A DNA stretch of 64,000 bases, from the NCBI GenBank assembly GCA_016223165.1, contig JACRPO010000005.1:806001-870000 (forward strand), written 5' to 3'. Positions 53,905 through 62,309 of the stretch are shown in pieces. Each line of letters opens with the position of its first letter. Position 1 is the first letter of the stretch. The stretch comes from Burkholderiales bacterium (lineage in GTDB: Bacteria > Pseudomonadota > Gammaproteobacteria > Burkholderiales > Burkholderiaceae_C). A model generated the notes under the pieces. The model was not told where the DNA came from, made no database searches, and worked only from the letters and a program-made list of their open reading frames with translations. The position numbers and the translations under genes were made by a program.

Positions 53905-54762
53905 TCAGGCCGGCACGGCCGCGCCGCAAAGCTGCTCGGCCACCGCCTCCAGCGGCAGCGCGAGGCGCGTGATGCCCTGCTCGGCCAGGAAGCGTGCTTC
54001 CATGCGCGTCGGCTCGTCGGGCAGCACGGCGAAGTGCGGCCCGGCAGAGCGCTTCATCACCTGGCGCGCGAAGGCGCGCGGCAGCTGGTCATCGAAGCGG
54101 CAACCGAGGAAGACGAAGCCGAGCTTGCGTCGCCGCTGCTGCACCGAGGCCGGAATCGGCGTCTGGATGTCGATCTCGGTCAGTACCTCGACGAAGTCGC
54201 TGTCCGAGACGAGGAAGTTCGCCGCCGGCGCATGGCCGCCCCAGGGCTTGTAGAACAGCGTCGGCGCCTCGATCGGATCGGGCTGGTGCTGGCCGCGCGC
54301 GTCGTACCAGCCGACCCAGGTGCCGAAGTGTTCGCTCTGCGACAGGCCCTGCACCTCGGCCCAATCGACCCGCTCGCTCGCCGCGGCGAGCGCCGTGCGC
54401 AGCGTGTCGTCGTACCACATGTCCACGATGAGCGGCGAGCGCAGCCCGGCCAGCCAGTGGTGCAGCGGCGACGGCGCGGGCGTCGCGGCAAAGGCCTCGG
54501 TCATCGCCTTCACCAGCGTCTTGCGATGCTTGAAGTTCTCGATGAACTGCGCCGCCGCGGTCAGGCGGTTCCTGATCTTGCCCGGCACCGACACCTTGCT
54601 CACCAGCACGGCGGCCAGCGCCGGCGGGTCGGCCGGCGGCGTGGGCCCTTCCCCTTCGCACAGGCGCAGCAGCCCGGGCCCGGTGTAGGGCACCAGGGTG
54701 CCGGCGCGCAGGCCGTCGGCGACGGCGTCGGGTAGCGTGTGCAGGGTGTCGAAGGTGCTCAT
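53905..54762 (-). CDS. SIR2-like protein in the nifB operon
   Basis: 285 aa. GTLVPYTGPGLLRLCEG near residues 20-37 corresponds to the glycine-rich NAD-binding start of SIR2-type proteins, though the typical GAGxS is altered to TGPG. LRSPLIVDMWYDDTLRTAL and LVSDSDFVEVLTEI agree with SIR2_2-type proteins. LGCRFDDQLPRAFARQV is a conserved late motif. There is no four-cysteine zinc module of deacylase sirtuins. SIR2-like genes occur in other betaproteobacterial nif operons, but no activity is established. It may bind NAD or ADP-ribose, of interest because NifH is ADP-ribosylated here. Confidence 0.75.
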   Translation of the reverse strand: MSTFDTLHTLPDAVADGLRAGTLVPYTGPGLLRLCEGEGPTPPADPPALAAVLVSKVSVPGKIRNRLTAAAQFIENFKHRKTLVKAMTEAFAATPAPSPLHHWLAGLRSPLIVDMWYDDTLRTALAAASERVDWAEVQGLSQSEHFGTWVGWYDARGQHQPDPIEAPTLFYKPWGGHAPAANFLVSDSDFVEVLTEIDIQTPIPASVQQRRRKLGFVFLGCRFDDQLPRAFARQVMKRSAGPHFAVLPDEPTRMEARFLAEQGITRLALPLEAVAEQLCGAAVPA

Positions 54763-54785
54763 CGCGGGGTCCTCGCTCAGGGCTC

Positions 54786-55988
54786 TCAGTAGATCGCCGC
54801 ACCGGCGCCGACATTGATGGACGAGTCCTTCAAGGTCTGCACGATGAAGCGCACATGGTCGGCTTGCAGCCCGCCGTGCAGCGGCAGCGCCAGCGCCCGG
54901 TCGGCAATGCGCTCGGCCAGCGGCAGCTGGCCGCGCCGCCAGCCTTGCTGCGCGTAGGCGTGCTGCTGGTGCAGCGGGCGGCTGTACAGAGCCGCTTCGA
55001 TGCACTCGGTGCGCAAGTCGTCGACGATCTGCGCGCAGGCGCTGGCCGTGAAGCGCTTGCCCAGGTGGATGACGTAGAGCATCCAGTGCACCTCGTCGAC
55101 CCCCGGCGCCACGTAGGGCGGCTTGATGCCTTCGAAGCTGAGGATGTGCTCGTGGTAGGCGGCGGCGACCTCCTGCCGCCGCGCGAGGATGTCGTCCAGG
55201 CGCGCGAGCTGCGCCAGGCCGAGCGCGGCACTGATCTCGCTCAGCCGCGCCTGCAGCGGCACGCGCGCGCCCACCGACACCGAGCGCCGCTCTTCGAGGC
55301 CGTGCGCGCGCAGGCCGCGCAGCTCGTGCGCCAGCGCGTCGTCGTCGGTGAGCAGCATCGCGCCCTCGCCGCAGCACAGTGCCGATGGCGCCGAGAAGTC
55401 GAACACCGACATGTCGCCGAAGCTGCCGACCGGCCGACCCGCGTAGCGCGAGCCCAGCGCCTCGGTGGAATCCTCGATCAACGCCAGGCCGCGCGCCTGC
55501 GCAAGGGCGCGCAGGCCGCTCCACGCCGCCGGATGGCCGTTGATGTTGCCCGCGATGAGGGCCCGCGTGGCCGGCGTCACCTGCGCCGCGGCGCGCGCCG
55601 GGTCGATGCAGCCGGACCAGTAGTCGATGTCGGCGAACACCACGCGCGCGCCGGCCAGCGTGACGGCGTGCGCCACCGGCTGCCACGCGTAGGCCGAGGC
55701 GATCACCTCGTCGCCGGCACCGATGCCGAGGGCGCGCAGCGCGAGCCAGGCCGCCACCGTGCCGCTGGTGACGGCCACGCCGTGCGCGCGCCCGTGCCGC
55801 TGCGCGAAGGCGCGCTCGAAACGCTCGGTCATAGGCCCGGCCGACCAGCGCGGCGCGCGCAGCGCAACCTGCACGAACTCGCTCTCCAGCGGGCCGTGGT
55901 CGGGCTCGCTGAGCAGCAGCCACTCGTCGGGGGCGGTGGCCTCGCGCTCGGCGATGGCCGGGGCCTCGGCCAGGTCCGGCGCCGCCAT
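54786..55988 (-). CDS. DegT/DnrJ/EryC1/StrS-type protein lacking the PLP lysine
   Basis: 400 aa aminotransferase-fold protein. LGIGAGDEVIASAYAWQPVAHAV, ALIEDSTEALGSRYAGRPVG and GEGAMLLTDDDALA are family motifs. The segment that normally reads FxFxxTKN...GEGG is FDFSAPSALCCGEGA, so the Schiff-base lysine is serine. It therefore cannot form the usual internal aldimine; ColD-like (His) chemistry is not evident either, as no His is present there. It lies one base after nifT on the same strand, so it is co-expressed with nif genes. It could bind PLP or a sugar nucleotide non-covalently, or act structurally. Function unknown. Confidence 0.82.
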   Translation of the reverse strand: MAAPDLAEAPAIAEREATAPDEWLLLSEPDHGPLESEFVQVALRAPRWSAGPMTERFERAFAQRHGRAHGVAVTSGTVAAWLALRALGIGAGDEVIASAYAWQPVAHAVTLAGARVVFADIDYWSGCIDPARAAAQVTPATRALIAGNINGHPAAWSGLRALAQARGLALIEDSTEALGSRYAGRPVGSFGDMSVFDFSAPSALCCGEGAMLLTDDDALAHELRGLRAHGLEERRSVSVGARVPLQARLSEISAALGLAQLARLDDILARRQEVAAAYHEHILSFEGIKPPYVAPGVDEVHWMLYVIHLGKRFTASACAQIVDDLRTECIEAALYSRPLHQQHAYAQQGWRRGQLPLAERIADRALALPLHGGLQADHVRFIVQTLKDSSINVGAGAAIY

Positions 55989-55989
55989 C

Positions 55990-56202
55990 TCAATCGCCTG
56001 CGAGGCGCCGCGCTTCGACGGTGATGGGCAGGGTCGTGCCGTCGGCCATCTCGGGCAGCGCCAGCGTCCAGCCGTTGGCGAGCGTGACGGTGCCGCCCCA
56101 CAGCCCGGCGCGCTCCTGGGCGACGATCGGCTCCTCGAGATCCTTCTTCGGCACGTAGGCCGAGAGGCCGCCGGCGGCGGTCTTGCGGATCATCACTTTC
56201 AT
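55990..56202 (-). CDS. nifT: NifT/FixU protein
   Basis: 70 aa. MKVMIRKTAAGGLSAYVPKKDLEEPIV and GLWGGTVTLANGWTLALPEM are the family core. Small protein of unknown function in nif clusters; non-essential in tested species. The gap to nifS (39 bases) and to the DegT gene (1 base) supports one transcript. Confidence 0.93.
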   Translation of the reverse strand: MKVMIRKTAAGGLSAYVPKKDLEEPIVAQERAGLWGGTVTLANGWTLALPEMADGTTLPITVEARRLAGD

Positions 56203-56241
56203 GCGCAGGTCCTCAGGAAGGTTGAATCGCGGGGCATCGGG

Positions 56242-57570
56242 TCAGGCGGGCATGGCGGCAGCTTCGGCAACTGCGGCCGCGGCGGTCGCTGCGGACGGTG
56301 CGTTCGCCTGGCCCGCGGCGTTCGCTGCGGACGGTGCGACCGTGGCGTTCGCATCGGCGCGCAGAAGAGGCGCGAGCGCCGCCGTGGCAGCGGCCACGGT
56401 GCGCTCGATGTCCGCGGCGCTCGTGTCGCGGCCGAGCGAGAAGCGCACGCCGCTGCGCGCCTCGGCTTCATCCAGCCCCATGGCGAGCAGCACATGCGAA
56501 GGCTGTGTGCCGCCGGCGCTGCATGCCGCCCCTGACGAGGCGACGATGCCCGCGCGCTCCAGCCGCGCGAGCACGAGCTCGGCCGCGAGCGTGCCGAAGC
56601 TGAGGCAGCTGGTGTTGGGCAGGCGGTTCGCGCCGGCGCCGAGCACGCGCACGGCCGGCAGCGCCGCGGCCAGACCCTGTTCGAGGCGATGGCGCAGCGC
56701 GGCCATCGCGGCCATGTCTCGTTCCAGCGTCGCCGCGGTGCGCTCGCAGGCGGCGGCGAAACCCGCGATGCCGGGCAGGTTCTCGGTGCCGCCGCGACGG
56801 TGCCGCTCCTGGCGGCCGGCGATCAGCGGCGTGATCGCAACGCCCTTGCGCACGAGCAGCGCACCGACCCCCTTGGGCCCGCCGATCTTGTGCGCCGATA
56901 CCGACATCAGGTCCGCCCCGCTGGCGGCGAAGGAGAGTTGCGCCTTGCCCGCGAGCTGCGTCGCGTCCACGTGCAGCAGCGCGCCCTGCGCGTGCGCCAG
57001 CGCCGCCACCTCGGCCAGCGGCATGCACACGCCGGTCTCGTTGTTGGCGCCCATCAGGCTGACAAGCGCGACATCGCTGTCGATCGAGGCGCGTGCAGCG
57101 GCGAGATCCAACCGGCCTTCGCGGTCGACCGGTACGCGGTGAACCGGTGTGCCTTCAGCGGCGAGCCGATCGGCAAGCGCCAGCAGCCCCGGGTGCTCGA
57201 CCGCCGAGAGCACGAGCCGGCGGCGGACGCGACCCGCGGCGCCGTGCGCGGCGGCCAGGCCGTGCATTCCCTCGATGCCGCCACGGCCACTCGCCGAGGC
57301 CAACGCACCCAGCACGGCCAGGTGGTTGGCTTCGGTCGCGCCGCTCGTGAAGACGAGCTCCGCCGGCCGCGCGCCGAGGAAGGAAGCCACCCTGAGCCGC
57401 GCATCGGCCAGCACGCGCCGCGCCGCCTGCCCCGGCGCGTGTGTCGACGAGGGGTTGGCCCAGGCATGCTGCATCGCGTCGAGCATCTCGGCCATGGCTT
57501 CGGCGCACACCGGCGTGGTGGCGTTCCAGTCGAGGTAGACCGGGGCGGCGGCGGCGATCGAGGCGCTCAT
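56242..57570 (-). CDS. nifS: Cysteine desulfurase NifS
   Basis: 442 aa. VYLDWNATTPVCAEAMAEML at the N-terminus; PLP lysine in VSAHKIGGPKG; catalytic cysteine in SSGAACSAGGTQPSHVL. Provides sulfur for nitrogenase clusters. No NifU partner is present, so it probably feeds IscU or NifB pathways. The last ~45 residues are an Ala/Asn-rich tail (SAANAAGQANAPSAATAAAA) absent from most NifS, probably repeat-born. Distinct from the IscS at 30.8-32.0 kb. Confidence 0.94.
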   Translation of the reverse strand: MSASIAAAAPVYLDWNATTPVCAEAMAEMLDAMQHAWANPSSTHAPGQAARRVLADARLRVASFLGARPAELVFTSGATEANHLAVLGALASASGRGGIEGMHGLAAAHGAAGRVRRRLVLSAVEHPGLLALADRLAAEGTPVHRVPVDREGRLDLAAARASIDSDVALVSLMGANNETGVCMPLAEVAALAHAQGALLHVDATQLAGKAQLSFAASGADLMSVSAHKIGGPKGVGALLVRKGVAITPLIAGRQERHRRGGTENLPGIAGFAAACERTAATLERDMAAMAALRHRLEQGLAAALPAVRVLGAGANRLPNTSCLSFGTLAAELVLARLERAGIVASSGAACSAGGTQPSHVLLAMGLDEAEARSGVRFSLGRDTSAADIERTVAAATAALAPLLRADANATVAPSAANAAGQANAPSAATAAAAVAEAAAMPA

Positions 57571-57591
57571 GGGCTTCTCAGGGCGCGGCGG

Positions 57592-57978
57592 TCATGGCCA
57601 GAAGACGCGCTCGGGGTCTTCGCAGACGAGCGTGAGCGCGGCGTCGATCGGCATTGCCGCCGCGCACGGCCGCCAGCAGCCTTGCGCGTGGTCACGCGCA
57701 TGCAGCAGCCACAAGCCCTCGTGGGCTGGCACAAACCAGGCGATGTGAATCTCGCCGCCGTGCGGGTCGATGTTGCGCGAGCAGTTCGGGCTGACGATCT
57801 TCCAGCCTGCCCCCTCGCGCTCGACGCGCGGGTGCACGTACTTGTAGCGCTCCCGGCGCGGCAGCGCGCGCTCGATGCGCACCCGTGCAAGGTCGACCAG
57901 CGGGCCGCGGGTCGGCGCAGGCATGAGAGGCCGGCCGTGGCGGCGCCGTGCGGGCGCACCGATCGGCCTGCCGCTCAC
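57592..57978 (-). CDS. DUF3024-like protein in the nif operon
   Basis: 128 aa from GTG 57978, which overlaps the stop of the second nifZ-type gene (GTGA) and follows GGAGG at seven bases; ATG 57924 would give 110 aa. The C-terminal half, with HIAWFVPAHEGLWLLHARD and a terminal VFWP, resembles DUF3024 (W-x-LYW-R-D ... FWG pattern). SPNCSRNIDPHGGEIHIAW is also notable. Function unknown. It may bind or modulate another nif protein. Confidence 0.7.
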   Translation of the reverse strand: MSGRPIGAPARRRHGRPLMPAPTRGPLVDLARVRIERALPRRERYKYVHPRVEREGAGWKIVSPNCSRNIDPHGGEIHIAWFVPAHEGLWLLHARDHAQGCWRPCAAAMPIDAALTLVCEDPERVFWP

Positions 57979-58226
57979 GGTGCCGCCTCCGTTGCCGGCG
58001 CGATCTCCTCCTCGAGGCAGCCGAGCACGGCGACGCCGAAGTCCACCATGTACACGGGCACGTTGGCCTCGGCGTGGTGGCCCACCTGAACGATCTCGCC
58101 CGGGCCGCCGGCGGCAACGAGCAGCGTGTCCTCGGGCGCTTCGGGCAGGCTGCCGTCGTTGTACAGGTGCTCGGCCGCCACCACGCTCTGGCCCCAGCGG
58201 TACTTCGGTTCGCGCGCATCGATCAT
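57975..58226 (-). CDS. nifZ: NifZ-family protein (second copy)
   Basis: 83 aa. MIDAREPKYRWGQSVVAAEHLYNDGSLPE, then GGPGEIVQVGHHAEANVPVYMVDFG, matches one half of NifZ. NifZ helps P-cluster maturation in NifDK. The upstream gene is a second NifZ-type protein, so the function may be split or duplicated. Four-base overlap with the next gene. Confidence 0.85.
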   Translation of the reverse strand: MIDAREPKYRWGQSVVAAEHLYNDGSLPEAPEDTLLVAAGGPGEIVQVGHHAEANVPVYMVDFGVAVLGCLEEEIAPATEAAP

Positions 58227-58262
58227 CGGCCGGGTCCTCTTGTTCGCTTCGTTCGCGGCGGT

Positions 58263-58598
58263 TCAACGAAGCTCGCCGAGCAGCGCGGCACGCTCGCCGA
58301 GCTGCGCCAGCACCTCGGCAGGCAGATGGTCCAGCGTGCACAGCTCCTTGGCGCGCATGCCGACCTGGTGGCCGCTCTCGATGAACTCGACGGCGTAGAT
58401 GTAGAACTGCTGCAGGAAGGTGTCGATCGAGCGCACGTAGCCGACATCGCCCTTCTTCACGAGCACGTCGCCGATATCGCGGCCGTTGTAGGTGCCGTCG
58501 TTGCGGATCACGCTGCGGCTGGCGACGCGCTCGCCCATCTCGAAGCGCGGCGGCGAGGCGATCTCGACGGTGTCGTCGTCGCGCGCGATATCAGCCAT
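58263..58598 (-). CDS. nifZ: NifZ-family protein (first copy)
   Basis: 111 aa. RFEMGERVASRSVIRNDGTYNGRDIGDVLVKKGDVGYVRSIDTFLQQFYIYAVEFIESG is the standard NifZ domain, and GMRAKELCTL ends it. Overlaps the 204-aa gene by eight bases. Together with the next gene it covers more than one NifZ (A. vinelandii NifZ is ~160 aa). Confidence 0.92.
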   Translation of the reverse strand: MADIARDDDTVEIASPPRFEMGERVASRSVIRNDGTYNGRDIGDVLVKKGDVGYVRSIDTFLQQFYIYAVEFIESGHQVGMRAKELCTLDHLPAEVLAQLGERAALLGELR

Positions 58599-59205
58599 GG
58601 GCGGCCTCTGCGAAGGGCGCGCCGAGGCTGGCCCAGGCCGCGGCGCCGGTGGCCTGCACATAGGTGGCGCATTCGCCGGCGTCGGGCTCGGCGCCGTCAT
58701 CGCCGGCATCAAGCCCGCGCCGCGCGGCTGCGGCGCGCCGCCGCGCCCCTTCGAGCAATGCAGCACCGACCGCATCTTCAGGATCGAGCGTGCGCAGCAG
58801 CGCGAGCGCGTCGCGCGCGTCGACATCGTCGGCCAGCCGCAGGCTCAGGTAGGCATAGCCCTTGAGCGCGAACAGGTAGAAGCGTGTTCGCGCGTCGTGG
58901 CGTGCTCCCGGCAACGCGGCAGCCTTCACCTCGCGCCAGACGCGCGGCAGGCCGAGCGCGGCGGCGCCGACAACGAGGGCGCGCCGCGCCACGTCGCGCG
59001 CGAGGGCCAGGCGGTGGCCGTAGAAATGGTGGCGGTACAGCGCGATCAGCACCGCCGGATGCTCCGGCGCCAGGGCCTGCGCGCGCATCAGCGCCGCCAT
59101 CGCGCGTGGGGCATCGCCGCGGTGCGCGCCGGCGTCGCGCAGCGCCGCCTCCACGCCGGCCGGCAAGGCCAGGCCGAGTACGGCGTCGTCGAAGGCGGCA
59201 TCCAT
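58591..59205 (-). CDS. Helical repeat-like 204-aa protein of the nif operon
   Basis: Alpha-helical soluble protein. PRAMAALMRAQALAPEHPAVLIALYRHHFYGHRL has the spacing of a tetratricopeptide-like repeat (A..L..A..L.P..P....L). RFYLFALKGYAYLSLRLADDVDARDALALL looks like another. A C-terminal ECATYVQATG contains a lone Cys. Such proteins are found beside nifB/fdxN in related bacteria, probably as interaction scaffolds. Start chosen at ATG 59205; an upstream frame to 59388 overlaps the iscA-like gene and looks unreal. Confidence 0.75.
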   Translation of the reverse strand: MDAAFDDAVLGLALPAGVEAALRDAGAHRGDAPRAMAALMRAQALAPEHPAVLIALYRHHFYGHRLALARDVARRALVVGAAALGLPRVWREVKAAALPGARHDARTRFYLFALKGYAYLSLRLADDVDARDALALLRTLDPEDAVGAALLEGARRRAAAARRGLDAGDDGAEPDAGECATYVQATGAAAWASLGAPFAEAAHG

Positions 59206-59302
59206 GGCGGGCTCGGGCAGGTGGAGGTCGTGAGCGTCGATGCGGCGATCGAGGCGGCTGGTATGGCTGATGCGGGTGGGGCGGCTGGGGCGGCGAGCCG
59301 CC

Positions 59303-59704
59303 CTACGCCGACAGGCGCCGCTTGAGCGACGCCAGCGACACCGTCGCCTGTGCCGGGGGCGACGCACCTTCCGAGCTCGAGCAGCCACAGGCCGCGGCGT
59401 TCGGGTTGATGAAGCTGAGGCCCGATTGCGTCGGCGAATCGGCGAAGTCCACCGTCACGCCGTCGAGCAGCAGGCGGCTCTCGGCCGGCAGGAACAGGCG
59501 CAGGCCGTTGACGCCCAGCTCGGCGTCGCCCGGCCGCGGCACCGCCTCGACGCTGAACTCGCTGGCATAGCCCGAGCAGCCGCCCGGGCTGACCGTGAGG
59601 CGGAAGCCGCCGGCCGGATGCTCCGAGAAACGCACCATGCGGCGCATGAACTTCTCGGCCGCGGGCGTGAGCGCGATCCGTGGTGTGAGCTGCGGTTGCG
59701 GCAT
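59303..59704 (-). CDS. A-type Fe-S carrier of the nif operon (IscA-nif-like)
   Basis: 133 aa. VSPGGCSGYASEF and AAACGCSSSEG hold the three conserved cysteines. The last ~25 residues (GASPPAQATVSLASLKRRLSA) extend past the usual A-type end. In other diazotrophs a dedicated nif-linked A-type protein delivers clusters to NifB or NifDK maturation. It is immediately downstream of fdxN (5 bases). Third A-type carrier in this window. Confidence 0.9.
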   Translation of the reverse strand: MPQPQLTPRIALTPAAEKFMRRMVRFSEHPAGGFRLTVSPGGCSGYASEFSVEAVPRPGDAELGVNGLRLFLPAESRLLLDGVTVDFADSPTQSGLSFINPNAAACGCSSSEGASPPAQATVSLASLKRRLSA

Positions 59705-59709
59705 CGCCG

Positions 59710-59904
59710 TCACACCTTCTTGATGCAGCCGTCGACGGGGCACACCGCCACGCACTGCGGCGCGTCGAAGTGGCCTTCGCACTCGGTGCACTTGGCCGGG
59801 TCGATGATGAAGGTGCCGCCCTTCTCGCGGATGGCGACATTCGGGCACTCGGGCTCGCAGGCCGAGCAGGCGGTGCACATGGAAGCGATGATCTTGAGGG
59901 CCAT
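59710..59904 (-). CDS. fdxN: 2[4Fe-4S] ferredoxin FdxN
   Basis: 64 aa. [12 protein letters not shown] and [18 protein letters not shown] are the two cluster motifs, the second with the long loop of Alvin/nif-type ferredoxins. FdxN next to nifB reduces NifB or serves nitrogenase. ATG 59904 follows AGGAGAC. 62 bases downstream of nifB, with a pentamer repeat in the gap. Confidence 0.94.
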   Translation of the reverse strand: MALKIIASMCTACSACEPECPNVAIREKGGTFIIDPAKCTECEGHFDAPQCVAVCPVDGCIKKV

Positions 59905-59924
59905 GGCGGGTCTCCTGGGGAGCG

Positions 59925-59960
59925 GGGTCGGGTCGGGTCGGGTCGGGTCGGTTCGGGTTC
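59925..59960. repeat. Pentamer repeat (GGGTC)n between fdxN and nifB
   Basis: Five exact GGGTC units (59925-59949) followed by degenerate units, in the 62-base spacer of the nifB transcript. Confidence 0.9.
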
Positions 59961-59966
59961 GGGCTT

Positions 59967-61556
59967 TCAGGCGGCAGCGATGTAGGCACCTTGCCGGATC
60001 TGCGCATCGCCGCGCGGCTGGTGCGTGACCTCGCCGCGCGCGATGCGCTCGCGGTAGCTTGTGAACCAGGCCAGCGCCGCCTTCTCGATGAACTCGTGCG
60101 CGTAGGCATCCACCGGCTCGATGCCGGCCGCCTTCAACTCGTCGCGCGGGCACGCGCCGATCTTGGACACCAGCACCGCGTGGCAGTCGTTGATGGCGCC
60201 CAGGATCGAGGGCAGTTGCTCGTCCTCGCCGTAGCCGCCCTGGCAGTAGAGGTCGACGCGCCGATGGCCGACGAAGGTGGCCTGGCCGCGGCTCAGCTCG
60301 TAGATCTGGAACTCGGTGGCGTGGCCGAAGTGCTGGTTGACCTTGCCGTGGCCTTCGGTGGCCACCGCCACCAGCACCTTGATGCCCGGGTCGACATCGT
60401 CGGTGCGGGCGCCGCCGCCATCTTCCAGTGCCGCGACCTGCGCCTCGACCTTGGCCACGTGCTGCTGTTGGCGCTCCGCCTCGACCTGCTGCTGGTAGCT
60501 GCGCCTCTTGTCGAGGTCGTAGACGACCTCCATCGCCGCGATCTTGTCGAGCGTGAACTCCTCGCTGCGGTCTTCGCCGAGCAGGCCGACGGCGTCGGCG
60601 CGGCACTGGCGGCAGTGGCGCATCAGGTTGGCGCCGCCCATGCAGGCGTCCTGCACAGCCTTCAGCTCCCGCGCCGTGGGGCCGCGCTGGCCGATGAGGC
60701 CGAAATGCGTGCCGTGCTCGGCCTCGCTGATGAGCGGCATGATGTTGTGCAGGAAGGCGCCGCGCTTCTTGACCTCGCGGTTCACCTCGATCAGGTGCTC
60801 GTCGTTGACGCCGGGGATCAGCACCGAGTTGATCTTCGTGAGCACGCCGCGCGCGCTGAGCATCTCGAGGCCCCGCATCTGCTGGCGGTGCAGGATCTCG
60901 GCCGCCTCGCGCCCCGTCACGCGCCGGTGGTCCCAGAAGATCCACGGGTAGATCTTCTCGCCCACCGCCGGGTCGACCATGTTGATGGTGATGGTGACGT
61001 GGTCGATGTTGTAGCGGCAGATCTCGTCCACCATCTGCGGCAGCGCGAGGCCGTTGGTCGAGAGGCACAGCTTGATGTCCGGCGCCTGCGCCTGCAGGCG
61101 GCGGAAGGTCTCGAAGGTCTTCGCCGGGTTGGCCAGCGCATCACCGGGGCCGGCGATGCCGAGCACGGTCATCTGCGGGATCTCGCTCGCCACCGCGAGC
61201 ACCTTCTTCACCGCCTGGTCGGGCGTGAGCTTCTGGCTGACGACGCCCGGGCGGCTCTCGTTGCTGCAGTCGTACTTGCGATTGCAGTAGTTGCACTGGA
61301 TGTTGCACGCCGGCGCCACGGCCACGTGCATGCGCGCGTAGTGGTGATGCGCCTCCTCCGAGTAGCAGGGGTGGTTCTTGACCTTCTCCCAGATCTCGGC
61401 CGGCATGTCGTCGGGGCCGTCCGACGAGCCGCAACTCGCCTTGCCCGCCCCGGCGCTGGTCGAGCAGCCGCCCGAGGCGACGGTCTGCAACACGGCGCTC
61501 ACGGCCTGCCGGCCCTTGCGGAGGTCGCCGATCGAAACGAAGGCCGTGCTGCTCAT
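59967..61556 (-). CDS. nifB: FeMo-co biosynthesis radical SAM protein NifB
   Basis: 529 aa. Radical-SAM motif C84-x3-C88-x2-C91 in [30 protein letters not shown] is the SAM-binding region; [15 protein letters not shown] gives further cluster ligands. A C-terminal NifX-like domain ([30 protein letters not shown]) makes this the fused two-domain type. It builds NifB-co, the 8Fe-9S-C core of FeMo-co. ATG 61556 is favoured; an ATG 12 codons upstream lacks the family start. A sigma-54 promoter is 40 bases before it. Confidence 0.97.
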   Translation of the reverse strand: MSSTAFVSIGDLRKGRQAVSAVLQTVASGGCSTSAGAGKASCGSSDGPDDMPAEIWEKVKNHPCYSEEAHHHYARMHVAVAPACNIQCNYCNRKYDCSNESRPGVVSQKLTPDQAVKKVLAVASEIPQMTVLGIAGPGDALANPAKTFETFRRLQAQAPDIKLCLSTNGLALPQMVDEICRYNIDHVTITINMVDPAVGEKIYPWIFWDHRRVTGREAAEILHRQQMRGLEMLSARGVLTKINSVLIPGVNDEHLIEVNREVKKRGAFLHNIMPLISEAEHGTHFGLIGQRGPTARELKAVQDACMGGANLMRHCRQCRADAVGLLGEDRSEEFTLDKIAAMEVVYDLDKRRSYQQQVEAERQQQHVAKVEAQVAALEDGGGARTDDVDPGIKVLVAVATEGHGKVNQHFGHATEFQIYELSRGQATFVGHRRVDLYCQGGYGEDEQLPSILGAINDCHAVLVSKIGACPRDELKAAGIEPVDAYAHEFIEKAALAWFTSYRERIARGEVTHQPRGDAQIRQGAYIAAA

Positions 61557-61596
61557 GTCCGGAGTCCCGCTCGTGTGGCAGATGTCCACCACGCAT

Positions 61597-61612
61597 TGCG
61601 AGAGCCGTGCCA
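61597..61612 (-). promoter_or_regulatory. Sigma-54 (-24/-12) promoter of the nifB unit
   Basis: TGGCACGGCTCTCGCA on the minus strand: perfect TGGCACG, GC at the right spacing, one mismatch in TTGCA. Confidence 0.85.
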
Positions 61613-61693
61613 GCGGCTCGGGATCGGCAGATCAGGCCCGGCGGATCAATCACTTAGCGCGCCCGGCGGCGCCGCCCGCCGCCGCGGCCGTGA

Positions 61694-61709
61694 CTGTGCC
61701 CTTTGCGAC
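61694..61709. promoter_or_regulatory. NifA upstream activator site of nifB
   Basis: TGTGCCCTTTGCGACA (TGT-N10-ACA), about 90 bases upstream of the nifB -24/-12 element. Confidence 0.85.
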
Positions 61710-61795
61710 AAAGGCCGCGCAAAGCCGACAAAGCGGCGGCGGTCCTGCGGATGATCCAGGCGGTCTGCCGTCGGTGCGTGCCGGGGGCGCCGGCC

Positions 61796-62233
61796 TCATC
61801 GCTCCAGACCCGGCGGCAGGGCCCCGAGTTGACCGAGGAGGGTGGCGCTGTCGTAGAAGAAGCGTTCGCCCGCCATGAGGCCATCGCGAAAGCCGACCAC
61901 CACCACGAAGCGGAAGTTCACCTCGCGGCCGGTGGCGGCCAGGCTCAGGAACTCGCCCACGTGGCGGCCTTGGAAACGGCCTTCCGCGATGAAGGCACCG
62001 TCGCGGGTGAAGTGGCCGGCGCCTTCGTCGCCGCGCGCGAAGCGCAGGCCGAAGGCGTCCCACCAGCTGCGGTAGTAGGCCTCGGCGCCGGCGTGGCCGC
62101 GATAGGTGCGGCCCAGGGCCACGTCCTCGAAGACGCAGTCCGGGTGCAGCGTGGCGAGCGTCGCACCCATGTCGTGGGCGTTCTCGGCCTCGACGTGGGC
62201 GGCGAGCAGGTCGCGGATGGCTTCGGGCGTCAT
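61796..62233 (-). CDS. SnoaL-like / NTF2-fold protein
   Basis: 145 aa. AIRDLLAAHVEAENAHDMGATLATLHPDCVFED and GHAGAEAYYRSWWDAFG are typical of SnoaL-like polyketide cyclase or ester cyclase family proteins; FRFVVVVGFRDGLMAGERFFYD ends the fold. Probable small-molecule-binding or isomerase role, substrate unknown. Divergent from the MocR-type regulator, which may control it. Confidence 0.8.
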   Translation of the reverse strand: MTPEAIRDLLAAHVEAENAHDMGATLATLHPDCVFEDVALGRTYRGHAGAEAYYRSWWDAFGLRFARGDEGAGHFTRDGAFIAEGRFQGRHVGEFLSLAATGREVNFRFVVVVGFRDGLMAGERFFYDSATLLGQLGALPPGLER

Positions 62234-62309
62234 GGGTGGCTCCTCGTTTCGGGCGACGCGCTGCATTACGCCCTACCATTGGCCCTGCGAACAGTGCCAA
62301 TCTGCGTCA

